Source: Amblyornis subalaris (lineage: Eukaryota > Chordata > Aves > Passeriformes > Ptilonorhynchidae). From it: a stretch of DNA of 64,000 nucleotides. How positions within the stretch are numbered: the first letter of the stretch is position 1; every line of letters starts with the position of its first letter. Position numbers and translations under genes: made by a program. Positions 25,644 to 37,700 of this stretch are shown here, in pieces. The DNA lies in the NCBI GenBank assembly GCA_018881555.1, contig JACAXG010000002.1:23585786-23649785 (forward strand). Reading direction: 5' to 3'. The notes beneath the pieces are model-generated. The model was not told the origin of the DNA. It saw nothing but the letters and a program-made list of their open reading frames with translations, and ran no database searches.

Positions 25644-28083
25644 TCACATAAATTAGATACTTTTAGAAATTATCTTTCAAAGTAAGTCCTTACAGCTGAG
25701 ATAATTCCCATTTCCTACATTTATCCATTATTTGCTCCACCCTGAACTAGGATTCAAAGTCCAAGTTATTTGAGTACTAAATCTGATTTTGAGAACTAAA
25801 TTAATCCAGGAAAGTTCTTAATACTGAGCAGGGCACACTGGTCATTATGAAAGCAAATAAAGAACAAGGTAAAAAGACAAACAAACAAAAGCCCAAACTG
25901 AAAAGGCAAATTGACAATCTACGACACTGTGATGATCACAATGAAGCAAATGCCTCAATGTGGTTGTTTCAAGAACAAATCAGATTACATTTACAGAAAT
26001 ATAATCCATATTGAAGCATTAATCATCTCACTATCTGTTTTGTACCATTAATATTTTTTACAGACCTCTGTGCATATTCCTTCCATGAAAAACCCTCACA
26101 TTTCTGGAGGATGTGCTACTGTGAAGTGCAACTCTATGTTAANAGGTCCTCCCAGCTACTGGAAATTCTAAAATAGATTTTCTAAAGAGATAATACTTTA
26201 CTAGAAATGCCTATGTGCAAAGTATGCGTTGAATAATTTTGTGCACATCCACCGTGCAGTGCATGACTTTCAATAAGAAGTTTTCATCTTTATGTGATAC
26301 ATTTCTTTTTCAGATTGTTTCATCTTCTTTGATTTGATGTTTAAAAATCACCCATGTCTTTGGCAATATCTCTTTATACTGTTCACTTCATTGAGATTGA
26401 TCTCCACAGCCTTCAAAGAGGACACAAGAAATGGACATCTTTGATTTTCCTATGGCTATATGTCAGCTCTCCTCACTAGAGAGCTAATTAGATGCCAGCT
26501 AGACCCTAATTGTTGAAATACAAAATTGGAAGATTTAGATCTGGAAATAGCTTTCATTAGGTCTACTCACCTATGGTTTTGCCATTTGAGAATTGTGGTC
26601 TTTCAAGGGCTTATGTCTGAGTTAGTTATAAACAACTCGGGCCATACAAAGACTGAGAACAAAAGCAAGTTTCAATTCCCTGACAGTTGGAAAATATTTT
26701 CCTTCATTCAAGAGCATCTTTTCACCTTCTATTTTCTCTTACTGTATTTTCTCACATTCCCTGCACAAAAACAAATAATCAGGCAAACAAGAAAATCCCA
26801 AACTTTACCATTACCTTTCATTTCAATTTGTATTACTGGCTTGGAGTTTAGATTGCACTGTTTTGTCTACGATCTTATGCTGTATTCTGCATTTCCTTAA
26901 GGACAGTCATACGGGATAAGTTATTATCAGCAATTTTTGCTGAAAATCAAATATTAGAAACAGATTAATGTGGATTTGTACATGTCTTTTTCTTAGGGGT
27001 GAACAAGAGGAGTACACACGTTCTGGAAAGTCCCTTGTGGGTTTAAGAAATCAATAAATCAATAGTAAAAATAGCAACCACAAACAGGTTGTAGTGTACA
27101 AATAACTCATGTTGGAAATAAGGGTTGGGATTACGTATTACAGGAGCATTCCCGAGACATTCCTAAAATACATTAATGTAAACGTTTAAATGGATAATTT
27201 TGAGCAGTGAATACTTTTGTAATTATTAAACTATGCCTGGAAATATCATGTAAATATGGAAAATGTCTAAATGAATTAGATATTCTATTTACTATGGCTA
27301 AAATTTACTATTGCATGACTGCTACAACAACTTAAGACTAATGGAAGTCTTAACTTTTTGATGGATTTCTTGACTTTTTTGTTAATTTATTTACCCGAAC
27401 ATTAACCTGTATCTACAGTACAAGTAGAGGGCTGCCTGTGATTTGATTATCCTATAAAGAGTAATAAGAAAGTGTTTAAACTNCTGCTGCTTACATCCAC
27501 CAGTGACTCCATATGTTACCTATGGTTATTTACCTCACAGCTTGTTTTGTTTTTTTCTCCCAAACTCATACAGTGCCTTTTCCAGACGTGACGTCAGGAG
27601 GGAACATGTCCTCAAGTGTTATGACTAATTGATACTTTTTCTAATAACTTACTGTAATGGAATGTCAATGCTTCTAGAGACAATTTGATCTCAAGTGATC
27701 TAAGTACCCTTTTTTTTTGTGCGGCTAAACACAATCTCCAGATAAAAACATCAAGGTTTGACATACAGTCTCTGAAATTGAAATTGTTGTTAAAACAATT
27801 GCTCTATCATATTTCCCAGAAGGAATTGACCAAATCAATTACAAGTAATCACTCACTTCATGTGCAGCTGACTGACACTTTCAATGAAAAATGTCTGTGG
27901 TGTAGGTTTATTGACAAAAGTATGCAACATATTGTTCCCAGAAGGGCCAGAACATTTTAATAGAGTAATATGGATGACAGAAAAGAACCCAGAAGACAAT
28001 TAATGACAATTAATTAGTTGTACTAATAGACCTTGAAAACCCTGGTGCCCTAATCAAATCACTACACCATGTAAATGGTAAAT

Positions 28084-28680
28084 GTGTCCTGGGGTGCATC
28101 AGGCACAGCATCGCCAGCTGGGAAAGGGAGGGGATTGTCCCACTCTGCTCTGCACTGAGGCGGCCTAACCTCAAGTCGTGGGAGCAGTTTTGGGCACCAC
28201 AATATAAAAAAGACATTAAACTCTTAGAGAGCATCCAAAGAAGGCTACAAAGATGGTGGAGGGCCTTGAGAGGAAGCCGTATGAAGAGCAGCTGAGGTCA
28301 CTTGGTCTGTTCAGCCTGGAGAAGAGGAGACTGAGGGGAGACCTCATTGCAGTTACAACTTCCTTGTGAGGGAAGAGGGGGAGCAGACACTGATGTCTTC
28401 TCTGTGACCAGTGATAGGACTTGAGGGAATGGCCTGAAGTTGTCAGGGGAGGTTAAGGTTGTATATTAGTAAAAGGTTCTTCACCCAGGGCATGGCTGGG
28501 CACTGGAACAGGCTCCCCAAGGAAGTGGTCACAGCACCAAGCCTGACAGAGTTCAAGAGGTGTTTGAACAACACTCTCAGGCACACAATGTGACTCTTGG
28601 GGATGGTGCTGTGCAGGGTCAGGAGTTAGACTCAATGATTCTTGCGGGTCTCTTTCAACTCAGCTTATGATTCGGTGATA
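28084..28680 (+). mobile_element. CR1 LINE, about 0.6 kb 3' fragment
   Basis: Plus-orientation CR1. It contains 'ctgttcagcctggagaagag' near 28,308, 'ggcactggaacaggct' near 28,500 and a degenerate tail ('tatgattcggtgat') at 28,667-28,680. The upstream part includes the end of CR1 ORF2 with frameshifts and stops. Inactive copy. Confidence 0.92.
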
Positions 28681-29239
28681 TGTAATGCAGAAATCCTGGC
28701 ACACAAAGAAAAAGCAAGGACTAACTTTCTGAGATGTACTCTGTTGAAAGCTGATTGATTTTGCAGATGATCCAAGCTGATAGATAGCAAAGCGAGCATT
28801 CCTTCAACTTATATTGACTTTTACTGGAAAACCAGAACCAAACAAAATATTGTAGATCAGTTTGACAGTCTGAAAATGTTATGACAAGTATATATTCTAG
28901 ACCATGTTATAAAAGACCTTGAAATGTATTTCAGAAATCATTACTTTCAGATGGAAACCCTTCGGCACCCACGAGTTTCAAATTCTCAGATATTCATTCC
29001 TGAACTAAAAGAAGGTCTATAACACACCGAGTTTTGATATGAGTGAAAATTTTTAACATTTATAGTCAATTCTTGCATTCCTGAACTGAACAACAACAAC
29101 AAAGTATATTCTTTTTAACAGATGTTATAAAAAAGTGTTTGTGTGTGTGTACACATGAAGATATACATAGGCTGCTGAAGGTATCAGGAATCAATGAAAC
29201 AAGAGAGGCTGTGGAGTGCCTTTCTGATAGGAAGCAGGA
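28681..29239. other. Intergenic DNA, no gene recognised
   Basis: AT-rich sequence between a CR1 copy and the CpG-rich island. It includes a short GT run near 29,141-29,151. Confidence 0.5.
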
Positions 29240-29482
29240 TCACATGGCGGCGAATCACTGTTGCAGCCACGCCGCGGCCACCAGTCTACTGCCTTCCTTT
29301 GGCCTCTAACCCTGCCTCGCTCCCACCCAGCCCTGATCAAGCCCCGTTCCCGCGCATCCCTGATCCAGCCCCGCTCCCGCCGTGCGGAGGGACCGAAGGT
29401 CTCCCCTGTCTCGCACCGCCCCCTGGCGGGACCTGCGGGAAAGGCGGATGTCCTGCCTGGCCCCGCGTCCCCNCAGGCCAAA
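29240..29482. promoter_or_regulatory. Isolated CpG-rich island
   Basis: A block of about 240 bp is strongly G+C-rich and holds about 20 CpG dinucleotides by hand count, while both flanks are AT-rich. It contains a CTCF-like motif on the minus strand (CCGCCAGGGGGCGGT, 29,416-29,430), a YY1-like GCCGCCATGT on the minus strand near 29,245, and an imperfect 27-bp tandem repeat (29,331-29,357 and 29,358-29,384). It lies about 11 kb upstream of GJA1 exon 1. It may be a promoter, an insulator or enhancer, or a lineage-specific minisatellite. The overlapping open frames on both strands are effects of high G+C. Confidence 0.5.
29331..29384. repeat. Imperfect 27-bp tandem repeat
   Basis: Two adjacent 27-bp units starting 'ccctgatcaagccccg' and 'ccctgatccagccccg', with a weaker related unit just upstream (about 29,310). 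It lies inside the CpG-rich island. Confidence 0.8.
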
Positions 29483-31630
29483 CCTCTGCCTCCTTCTTGT
29501 TCAAAACCTTAGTCTTGCATAAAATCAAAATTTCTATCTTTAAATTATTTTGTATTGTGATATAGCCATCAAAAAAAAAAACTTTTTAAGATTAAAAAAA
29601 AATCTATATTTTGATCATTTTATTGTGTTTTTATATGTTTTTTTCACTAAGTTTAGAGCTTCTTTTATATTTAAATGTAGGGCAAATCTGAATAGGGACA
29701 ATGTGAAAATGTATATGTGATGTCCTTCAATGTCTTCCAGGTTAATTTGCTGTGTTGGCAGATTATACTTCTTCGTAGCCACCAAAACTTCAAACCCTGG
29801 TTAGGATTGGGATGTCTAAACAATCCATCGGGCTTTTTGCCCAGCAGCAGTTATTCTTCTTGGCACAATGTGAAAATTGTGCCTAATATCTATCTGCAAC
29901 CTTGGTCTGCAGAGCCGCTTAGAAATGTGAGCTTGTCGTAAAACCAGTAATTAACAGGGACAGAAAGAAAGATTATGTTTCAGCATAACATTTGGAATCA
30001 AGTCAAAGATTTTTGGTTTAAAGACACACAATATTTCTGGTGCTGAATTATGTTTTAGGTCTTTCTGTACTGCTGTAATAGCCTGGAAGCTCCAAGTCAG
30101 CAAGTGCCGTGTCTGGAGGCACCTAATTTTCTGAGAAGTCATTAATTGCTTCCTGCTGTGATTGCTGAGGGGCATACTGGTCTTAAGAGCGTGAAGCTGC
30201 TTGGTGCCTCAGTCTGTGCAAGGAAAGCAACTTTCTAAGCTAAAACAGGAATTTGAATAGGTTGTGTTGTAGTGATCATCAGTGTGGCCACACTGACCAG
30301 TCCTGCAGTGCAAGGATCCCTTTTATGGATTTGATCTGCAAAGTTCATCACTATGCTGCTTTCCTGAATATCTTTAGTAACTTCAAGAAAAAAAGACAGA
30401 CAATGATGCCATAATTTTTGTTCATACTTTATTGCTTTTGCTTCCATCCCTAAGTTGAAAACACTGGCAACCAATCATAATTTTATGGCAATAAACCTTC
30501 CTCAGGACAATTTATGGAGCAAAAGAAGCAATATGCTTTTCCCTATCAGTCCTGCTCTCGCGAGTTTAAAAAGGAACCAAAAGATGTTTCACACATTTTT
30601 AAGTGCATATTATTGCCTTAATGTGTTTCCCTGTATTTCATGAATATTCAGAATAATTACATGCAATATGTACTCAATTCCCAGTTGCTTGTTTTATAAT
30701 AAATCTACCCATATTCACCATCAGAGCAAAACACTTATTTTAAAACTCCTTACGAGTTGTTGCAGCAGAGACCAGTGGTAGAAGTGAGCTGTTTTATGGT
30801 GGTGTGAGTAGCACCAGGGCTCCCTACACGTGCACTTCTCAGATGTAGTCTGCGGGTCAAGCAGATTGCATATCAAGGACCTTTACAATTTCACACTGAG
30901 ACTTCTACATTTCCATTTCAAAGGCTGGTAGAAACCCCATTTGTTCTTGATGTAGAATTCCTTCTTGAAATCAAATGGTATTGAGGGCAGAGAACAAAAG
31001 TTGAAAAAGTAACGAAGAGCTATTTATATGCCATGGAAAAGCAAAAAAATTGTGCATCAATATCATTTGACTCTACATGAATTCATAAAAGGATCTGTGT
31101 TTTATACAGCCATTCATGAAGTAATTCTAAGAGATTTTACTTCTGTTTAGCATTTAACTTGCAGTTTACAGTGTGTCTTCCCCTGTCCTGTACCCAAGAT
31201 TAACCCACATTTGCTGGCTCACTTGGCCAATCAATATGATCTTCCTTTATCAGTAAACATTCTCAGTAATATCTTCTATGGTTATCAGCTTAACTAGCTT
31301 CATACCCATGACTGCTTTCTAGTTTTAAGAAAAAGAATTTACTAAGAGGAGTATAAATAGTGAATAAAGAAGTTCATCCAAAATGCATTAATCACTCAAT
31401 TTCCATAAACTACGGTTCGGTGGATGGCAAAAGGAGTTCTCAGGCCCATGTAGATTTATCCACTTGTGCTGTGACCATCTGAAATTTTCAGAAATAAATA
31501 TACTTTAGCACTGTGTTATGAATACTTATCCCATCTTTAGGGCTATTTTTGAAAAAGATGTTAAGAAAAGCAAGAATTTTTTCTCAATTATTTCTCAGGT
31601 TAATAAACTTTTCAATTTTTTCTCATATAA
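29483..31630. other. Intergenic DNA, no gene recognised
   Basis: AT-rich sequence with several short A and T runs near 29,560-29,640. No gene, repeat family or RNA gene could be supported. Confidence 0.5.
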
Positions 31631-31785
31631 TCATAGAATGGTTTGGAAAGGGACCATAAAGACAATTTAGTTCCAACCTCATAGAATCCTTTAGGTTGGA
31701 AGAGACCTTTAATGTTATTGAGTCCAACCATAAACCCAGCACAGGCAAATCCACTGCTAAACCATAGCCCTGAGTGCCATACTTT
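31631..31785 (-). mobile_element. Two abutting CR1 tail fragments
   Basis: Two minus-orientation CR1 3' ends lie back to back. The first (31,631-31,678) begins 'tcatagaatggtttgg' and runs only to 'ttccaacc'. The second (31,679-31,785) begins 'tcatagaatcctttagg' and runs through 'gagtccaacc' to about 'cctgagtgccata'. The repeated tail shows two insertion events or a local duplication rather than one element. Confidence 0.88.
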
Positions 31786-34700
31786 TGCAAAATAATGCAG
31801 CTTTCTCAACAGGAATAAAGGATACATCGGTTTTCCTTCAGTAGTCCTCTGTCTTGTTAATCAAAGCAGCGGCTTCAAAATCTAAAGATACTGTCTTGAA
31901 CAGCCTCAGTGGGGCCTGCAAGCAAGTTTACCATTTTGAGGGCAAGTGTTTTCATCACTAAATAACTAGTAAAAATCTCAGGAGCAGCAGAAGCAGAATT
32001 ATGAGCAGCCTCATCCAGGAAGAAGACGAAGACGTGAGGAGCTCCACATGGCAGCTCATCCTGGGCTGCTTCAGAAAATATGGGGTTAAATGGGGCCTCT
32101 GCAGGGAGAGAGGTGGGGGCACCTCTGGTATTTTTGGGTTTCTGGCCAGAACAAGGATGGGAGGGGGCTGCAGGCAGCACAGTATGGGGTGGCTGTGGGC
32201 ATGTTGGGCACCACAGGTGCATCCTGAGCTCTGCAGGAATTAATGCTTTTCCAGAGCTTGGTATTCACTGAAGAAAGGCTGCTGGGCCAGAAATTAGGAC
32301 CTGTGTGCCTCAGTTCTCCATGTCTGTACTAGGACTTAAATTCTGTATTAATTCTCTTCCTCCCTCCTGACACTAAGTCACCCTAAAATGCAATTATATA
32401 AGGAGAACTTATTTTAATTTTCATAGGAGATAACATCTTACTGGCTTTGTCTACCAATTTTCACTTAGATTTTAGACAGAATAATTTGCAAGAGATAAAC
32501 TTGATTGTGAGAATACTGATTTAATTATTACATTCCATCTTCTGAAAATGTTCTGTACATCTGGAAAAGTCTGAGATTATTAGTACCCATTTAGGGTTTT
32601 ATTTCGATTAAGTTTACAAGAACTATGCTTATGGATAATATACCAGTGTCAGTTTTTAGGGCAGGTAATTGAGCGTTGTTTATTTTGAATGCAGCCTCAG
32701 AAAGTTGTAAAGCTGCTGGGTTTTACTATTCAAATTTGACATGTAAACAATAACCCTTAGTTTAATGCTCAGTACACTAAAACTAATTTTTCTTACATTA
32801 TTGAACTGCTTTTATTGTGTATGCTTTTAGCATGCTTTTGATATAATGTACTTTGTATTAAAATTTAATAGCTGAAAGCTATTGTTATCTACTATGTGAT
32901 GTCTTCCCTTATGTACCTATGTTCATGTTTGCTGAACAGTACTAGCAATAACTAATGAGCAGTTCCTAGCCTAAATTATGGAGTCAGGGATTTTTATGTT
33001 CTTTATGCATCGTTTGTACATGTCATTAAATTACTGATACACCGTGTAACTCGACTGCATTTTTTTTTTCAGCTCAGTTAATCTAAAAATTTCTGAGAAA
33101 TTAAATAAATGAATGTACACACATTTAAATTCAAAGCAGCTTTCTGGACTTGATGTTCTTTACTGCCTAAGAAAATGAGTCATGGATTATACTGGAAGAT
33201 CCCCTTCTGGGAAAATCTTATAACAGAAACTGCTAATTCCAGTAGATTAATTTTCCAGTTGTTTTCCCAAAGCTGTTCTTATGGGAACCCCTTAATTAGT
33301 AGTATATTTTAAATCAATTTGTGTTTTTTACCAGCAGTCAACCCTATTAATAATTTTTACTTGCTTTTATGTAGAATTTCTTGACATTTAGTTCTTTGCA
33401 GACCCTTTCATGTCTACAACACCGTTAATCCTGCAGACTGCCAAAAGAAAGAAGCAATTATGCTCCTCAAGTGATTCTGGCCAACATATATGCAGCTGTA
33501 CAGCAAATGGCAACAGAGTGGTGTAGGGGAAATTAGTGGGAAAACTTGAAATGTTCACGTCCTCAAACACCCCTGTGGTGATATCAAGAAACCCAATGAA
33601 TGCACCTCTGCCTTTCAGCCAGGAACATCTCAGTCTGCCTCTGCTTTTCAGAAACGTTTTGAAATAGTGTGTTTCAGGCTTGCTCTCTCAGGTGACATTA
33701 AATTTCTCTTTTTGGCAGGCAAAAAATGTCTTAAAATGAGAGGAAAGATAAACCTCTTTGTTTCCTTGGCAGTATTGNGGGGAGAAGACTTTAAAACGAT
33801 TATCGTAAACTGTCTGCAAGTGAGTGAACACAGTCACTCAGTGAAATGTGAATGAACCCACATGTCAATCTAAAAATAATTGTATCTACAGGAAAAGGCT
33901 GCCCAAAAGCATTCTCTAATCTTGTGAAGAATAAAAAAAACCCCAAACAGTTACATTTATAATGTGATTAACAAATTTTATTCAAATGTATGACATAATC
34001 AGACAGCCTACAAATAATTGATTCTAGTTTCTTTCTATGTAGGAAGTGATAGAAAAAATGAACTTTTTTCTAAATATCAATGAGTAGACTGACAAAAACC
34101 AAATGTTCATTTTGATTATCTAGATAAAATGTCCTTTTAGTTAGACTTCAATGCTTATGTAAGTATTGAAGTACCTCAGTTTAATCCACTGTAACCAATG
34201 ATATTGCCTAGCTAAATGTAAAAACATTGTTCTGTTAATAAAACACAATGCCTCGCATCAATAAATTTACTCAGATGCCGATTGAATCTGGAATTATTTA
34301 AATAAGATCAAAAATCAAAATTAAATACGACCTGAGGATATTATGAGAACAGGACTGAAAAGGCACAATTTCTTGAGAGGAGGGGAGCTCACCCGTTTCC
34401 TCTTTGCTCTTCTGAAAGTAGCCAAGCTTTCTGTCCCTCGGTTCAGCCACATGTGGAAAACTCATCAATCTCTACTAAATTTCTAAGACTTCCACAGAAA
34501 GGCGGTTGCTGTTTGTAAATCCTGGATAAAAATGGTTAGACTTATGTCAAAACAGCTCATTTATTCTAAACATCCAAAGCATGATGATTATTGCACAGCT
34601 GATTTTTTTTGTTTGGTAGCAAAGAATGTTTTTCACCAATAAAGGTACGAAAGTATCTTCAACTGGGTAGTAATTTGGGGGAGTTACCTACTCTGGTATT

Positions 34701-37700
34701 CTTTCATTTNTGCAGATTGCTGTTTTGTAGTTTGGTTGTAGAGTCTTTATTTATATGGCTGGATAATATTTTACATGTGCATATTTACTATTAATATATT
34801 CAGTCATTGCCAGACCTCCTGAAGAAATTTAAAGACAGTTTTGTGAAAGACAATGTTACTTTTACTCTCTGTTACTCTATGGTTTGAAAACATGAAATGG
34901 CTATATTTATTTTAAAAATCTCCCATCCTTTGGAACCAAAGGACTTGGAAGCCTCACCACCACCAATATAGAGAAACAAAAGATCACAAAATACTAGAAG
35001 ACCATCTCAGTGCAGGATTTTTGAATGTGAAATGAAAAATAAAATAAACAAGAAGATTACCTGGCATTCAAGGTCCAATATAATTCATGTTTATTTTCAC
35101 TGTGTACAGAAGGTGGAGCCAAATTCATAAGGATCTGTGAACTCATACTTCATTCTTTCTTTGAATACTTTTCTAGTGTCTTTCTAGAGAGGCAGCTAGT
35201 TCAGAGGATATATTGATTGGAATCAATTACAATGTTGGGATAAATCCTTTTAAGACCAACTTTCCTGGTGTTTAAGCTGTCTGTAATGAGGTTTAGAAGT
35301 TTCTTGGCACACCAGAAGAGCATCTGAGCCTTCATATATTACCCTTCTCCCTTTCTGTCCATAAGTATGACNGGAGTGAATTCATATTTCTAAATGTGGC
35401 ATGGGAAAGTGAGCAAGGTATCACCATGAAGAAGTTGTGATGAGACCGTAGTGGTATGAAGTGGCAAGCACCAACCAGCACAAAGAACAGAAAGGAAGCA
35501 ATCACCCCAAGCTTTGAACACTGTATTTTCCTTCTCTGTGATCCTCATAAATTTTAAAAAGAAACACCCACTTAATTGTTTGCACTGCTAGCTGATATTC
35601 CAAAATGCAACTAGAGAACAAATCAGAACAATTTGGGGCTTAAAGGATGGACCATGGCATTAAGAAATTTTGCTTGTAATTCTGGTTGAGCCATGAGCTG
35701 TCTATGACTCAGAAGAGCTGCTGATATTCTCCATGACAAACTTTCCAATTTCGTAAAAGAAGTTACTATAACTTAACTTCTTCTATGATAATATTTATAA
35801 AACACTCTGAGATTGTAGACAGATGACTGTGCAACAGTGCAATATATTTCCGGAGAATGGTGACCATTCTCTCGGGTGGGCTCTGATGCAATGGCATCTG
35901 TCACAGAGAANATCCCACTTTCATCTTAGATGCTTCAGTCTTGATGTTTTTTCCAGCAGGGTCTCTTTTAAAATAGCATTTTTTTTCTCTTTTGCAGGCA
36001 GTAGGAGCAGAATCTACCTTATGCTGACTAAGCCTCCTCTTCCCCTGGGGAATATCTGGCTTTGAATTAAATGAATCTGAGAGACTAGTTTCAACAAGGA
36101 ATGGCAAGTGGGCTCACTAAGAGACAGTCTTGTGATTATTCTCCTTTTTATTATTACTATCCTTAAAATTATCAGAAAATATTTTTATACTCTATGTGCT
36201 GTGCCACCCAAGTGGGACCAGATACCACCCTGAAGGATGACAATTGCCTTTAATTGTCTGTTTTGAACAAGCAATGACCCTTTGCAACTTGGGGCGGGGA
36301 AGGGACATGGCTGTGTTTTGCAGACTCAAGGGTGCTGGGTGCATCAGCTCTTACAGTGGGCTCCAGCCCAGTCACCCCNGCTGAGAGAATGTGCAAGCAC
36401 TGTGGTCAGCTACTTCAAAGCTGAGTTGTATTTTTATGTGATGTAAATTCCTTAAACAAGCAAAAAACACTGGGTACATAAAAAAAAAAAAAGGCATTAG
36501 TCGGCACATTTATGTGCTTAGGTAATCATGAAATACCACATTATTATTCCTTGGATGTTCTGAAAAGCTTTACCTCTGTAGGGCATGAAACAGGGCCACG
36601 CATTATTCACAAGTGTGTCTTTAAAGCCAAATGTGTGAGAAGGGATATCGGTGAAAACGTGCCGAAGCTTACGTGCCATCCAGGGATGCGGGTGACNGCA
36701 CAGCTGCCTTGAAAGCACCCAAGAAGCACTGCCTGCGTACATTAACCTCCATTTACTGTATATTCAGCTCATTTTACTTGGTCCATGGATTCCTCTCCCA
36801 AATTGCACAGGATGAGGACAGTGCTGTGCATTGGAGTACTGGGAAGTGACTTTTTCAAACAAGTTGAAAACAAGTGAAGGCATGTGATTCATTTTAAGAG
36901 CTCCATAAACTACAGACGTGCTTAACTGGAAGTAGACCATGAACCCCACTGGTAGCCGGGGGAGATTTGGTAATGGTCAAAGGACTAGATAGCCTTCCAA
37001 ATGAAACATTCACTACGGCTTTCCTAGTGAATCAGGTTGCTCAAATATTATTGAGGGAATATTTGGAGGAAATATGAGCGAAAAGGGTTTTTTATAAAAT
37101 TCTGTACTTTTGTTCAGGTAATAAATAGAAAGAAAACAATGGAGTGAGTTCTGTATTAACCATGAATATGTGTCAAAAGCTGGAAATTCTAAATAATCCA
37201 AATTATGGTTCCCTTTGGTAAGCCTGTGTAGAAAAGCAGAAGCAGGTCTGTGGGCTCTGAACTATTCCAGTGATTCAGCTGAGGATTCAGGAGAGAGTGG
37301 ACAGAAACACTGTGGAAGTCACCCTGAGGTTCAGTCCAAGAGACGCACTTGGCGGAGGCTGGGCTCCAGCACTGCGTCTGGGTCGTGGTGNGACTGTGCC
37401 CTTACAGAGTGTGCTGCAGCCTGCCAAACCAAAGGCAAACGGGTTCTGGAGTCCTCTCATTGCCACGCTGAGAGATTACTTCACGAGACAGTGCTGTTTG
37501 AAAGGCAAAATGTCAATGGATGCCGATAGAGTTCCCAGGGAGCTCGAGGCCCCAAAATGTTCATTTCTATCATGTGAAAAGAATCTGTCTTCTACAATGC
37601 AAGGCTTCAAACCTGTGGTCTTCTTACCCACCTCCTAGTCCATAATTAAGAACAGATTTGCACATATCTCAGATCTTACACCCCTGTGGTTTCCTGTTGA

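Larger units (their letters stand above)
15485..28083. other. Long intergenic stretch, mostly empty
   Basis: Over 12 kb of AT-rich sequence without a recognised gene or CR1 copy. It contains one candidate minus-strand exon (17,543-17,817, listed separately) and an 11-bp x3 tandem repeat at 25,611-25,643. Single Ns are frequent between 20.5 and 27.5 kb. The stretch 24,540-24,660 looks like a possible conserved non-coding element, but this is an impression that needs alignment. Confidence 0.5.

Noticed and set aside
29191..29565. Pro/Arg-rich open frames across the CpG island
   Set aside because: Stop codons are rare in G+C-rich sequence. The peptides reflect the 27-bp repeat and no start or splice signals support coding.
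32001..32271. G+C-rich patch with open frames on both strands
   Set aside because: Compositional; no splice sites, domain or repeat family could be assigned.
37215..37638. Two overlapping plus-strand frames of 104 and 122 codons
   Set aside because: Both contain an N, overlap each other out of frame, and follow a local rise in G+C. No family recognised.
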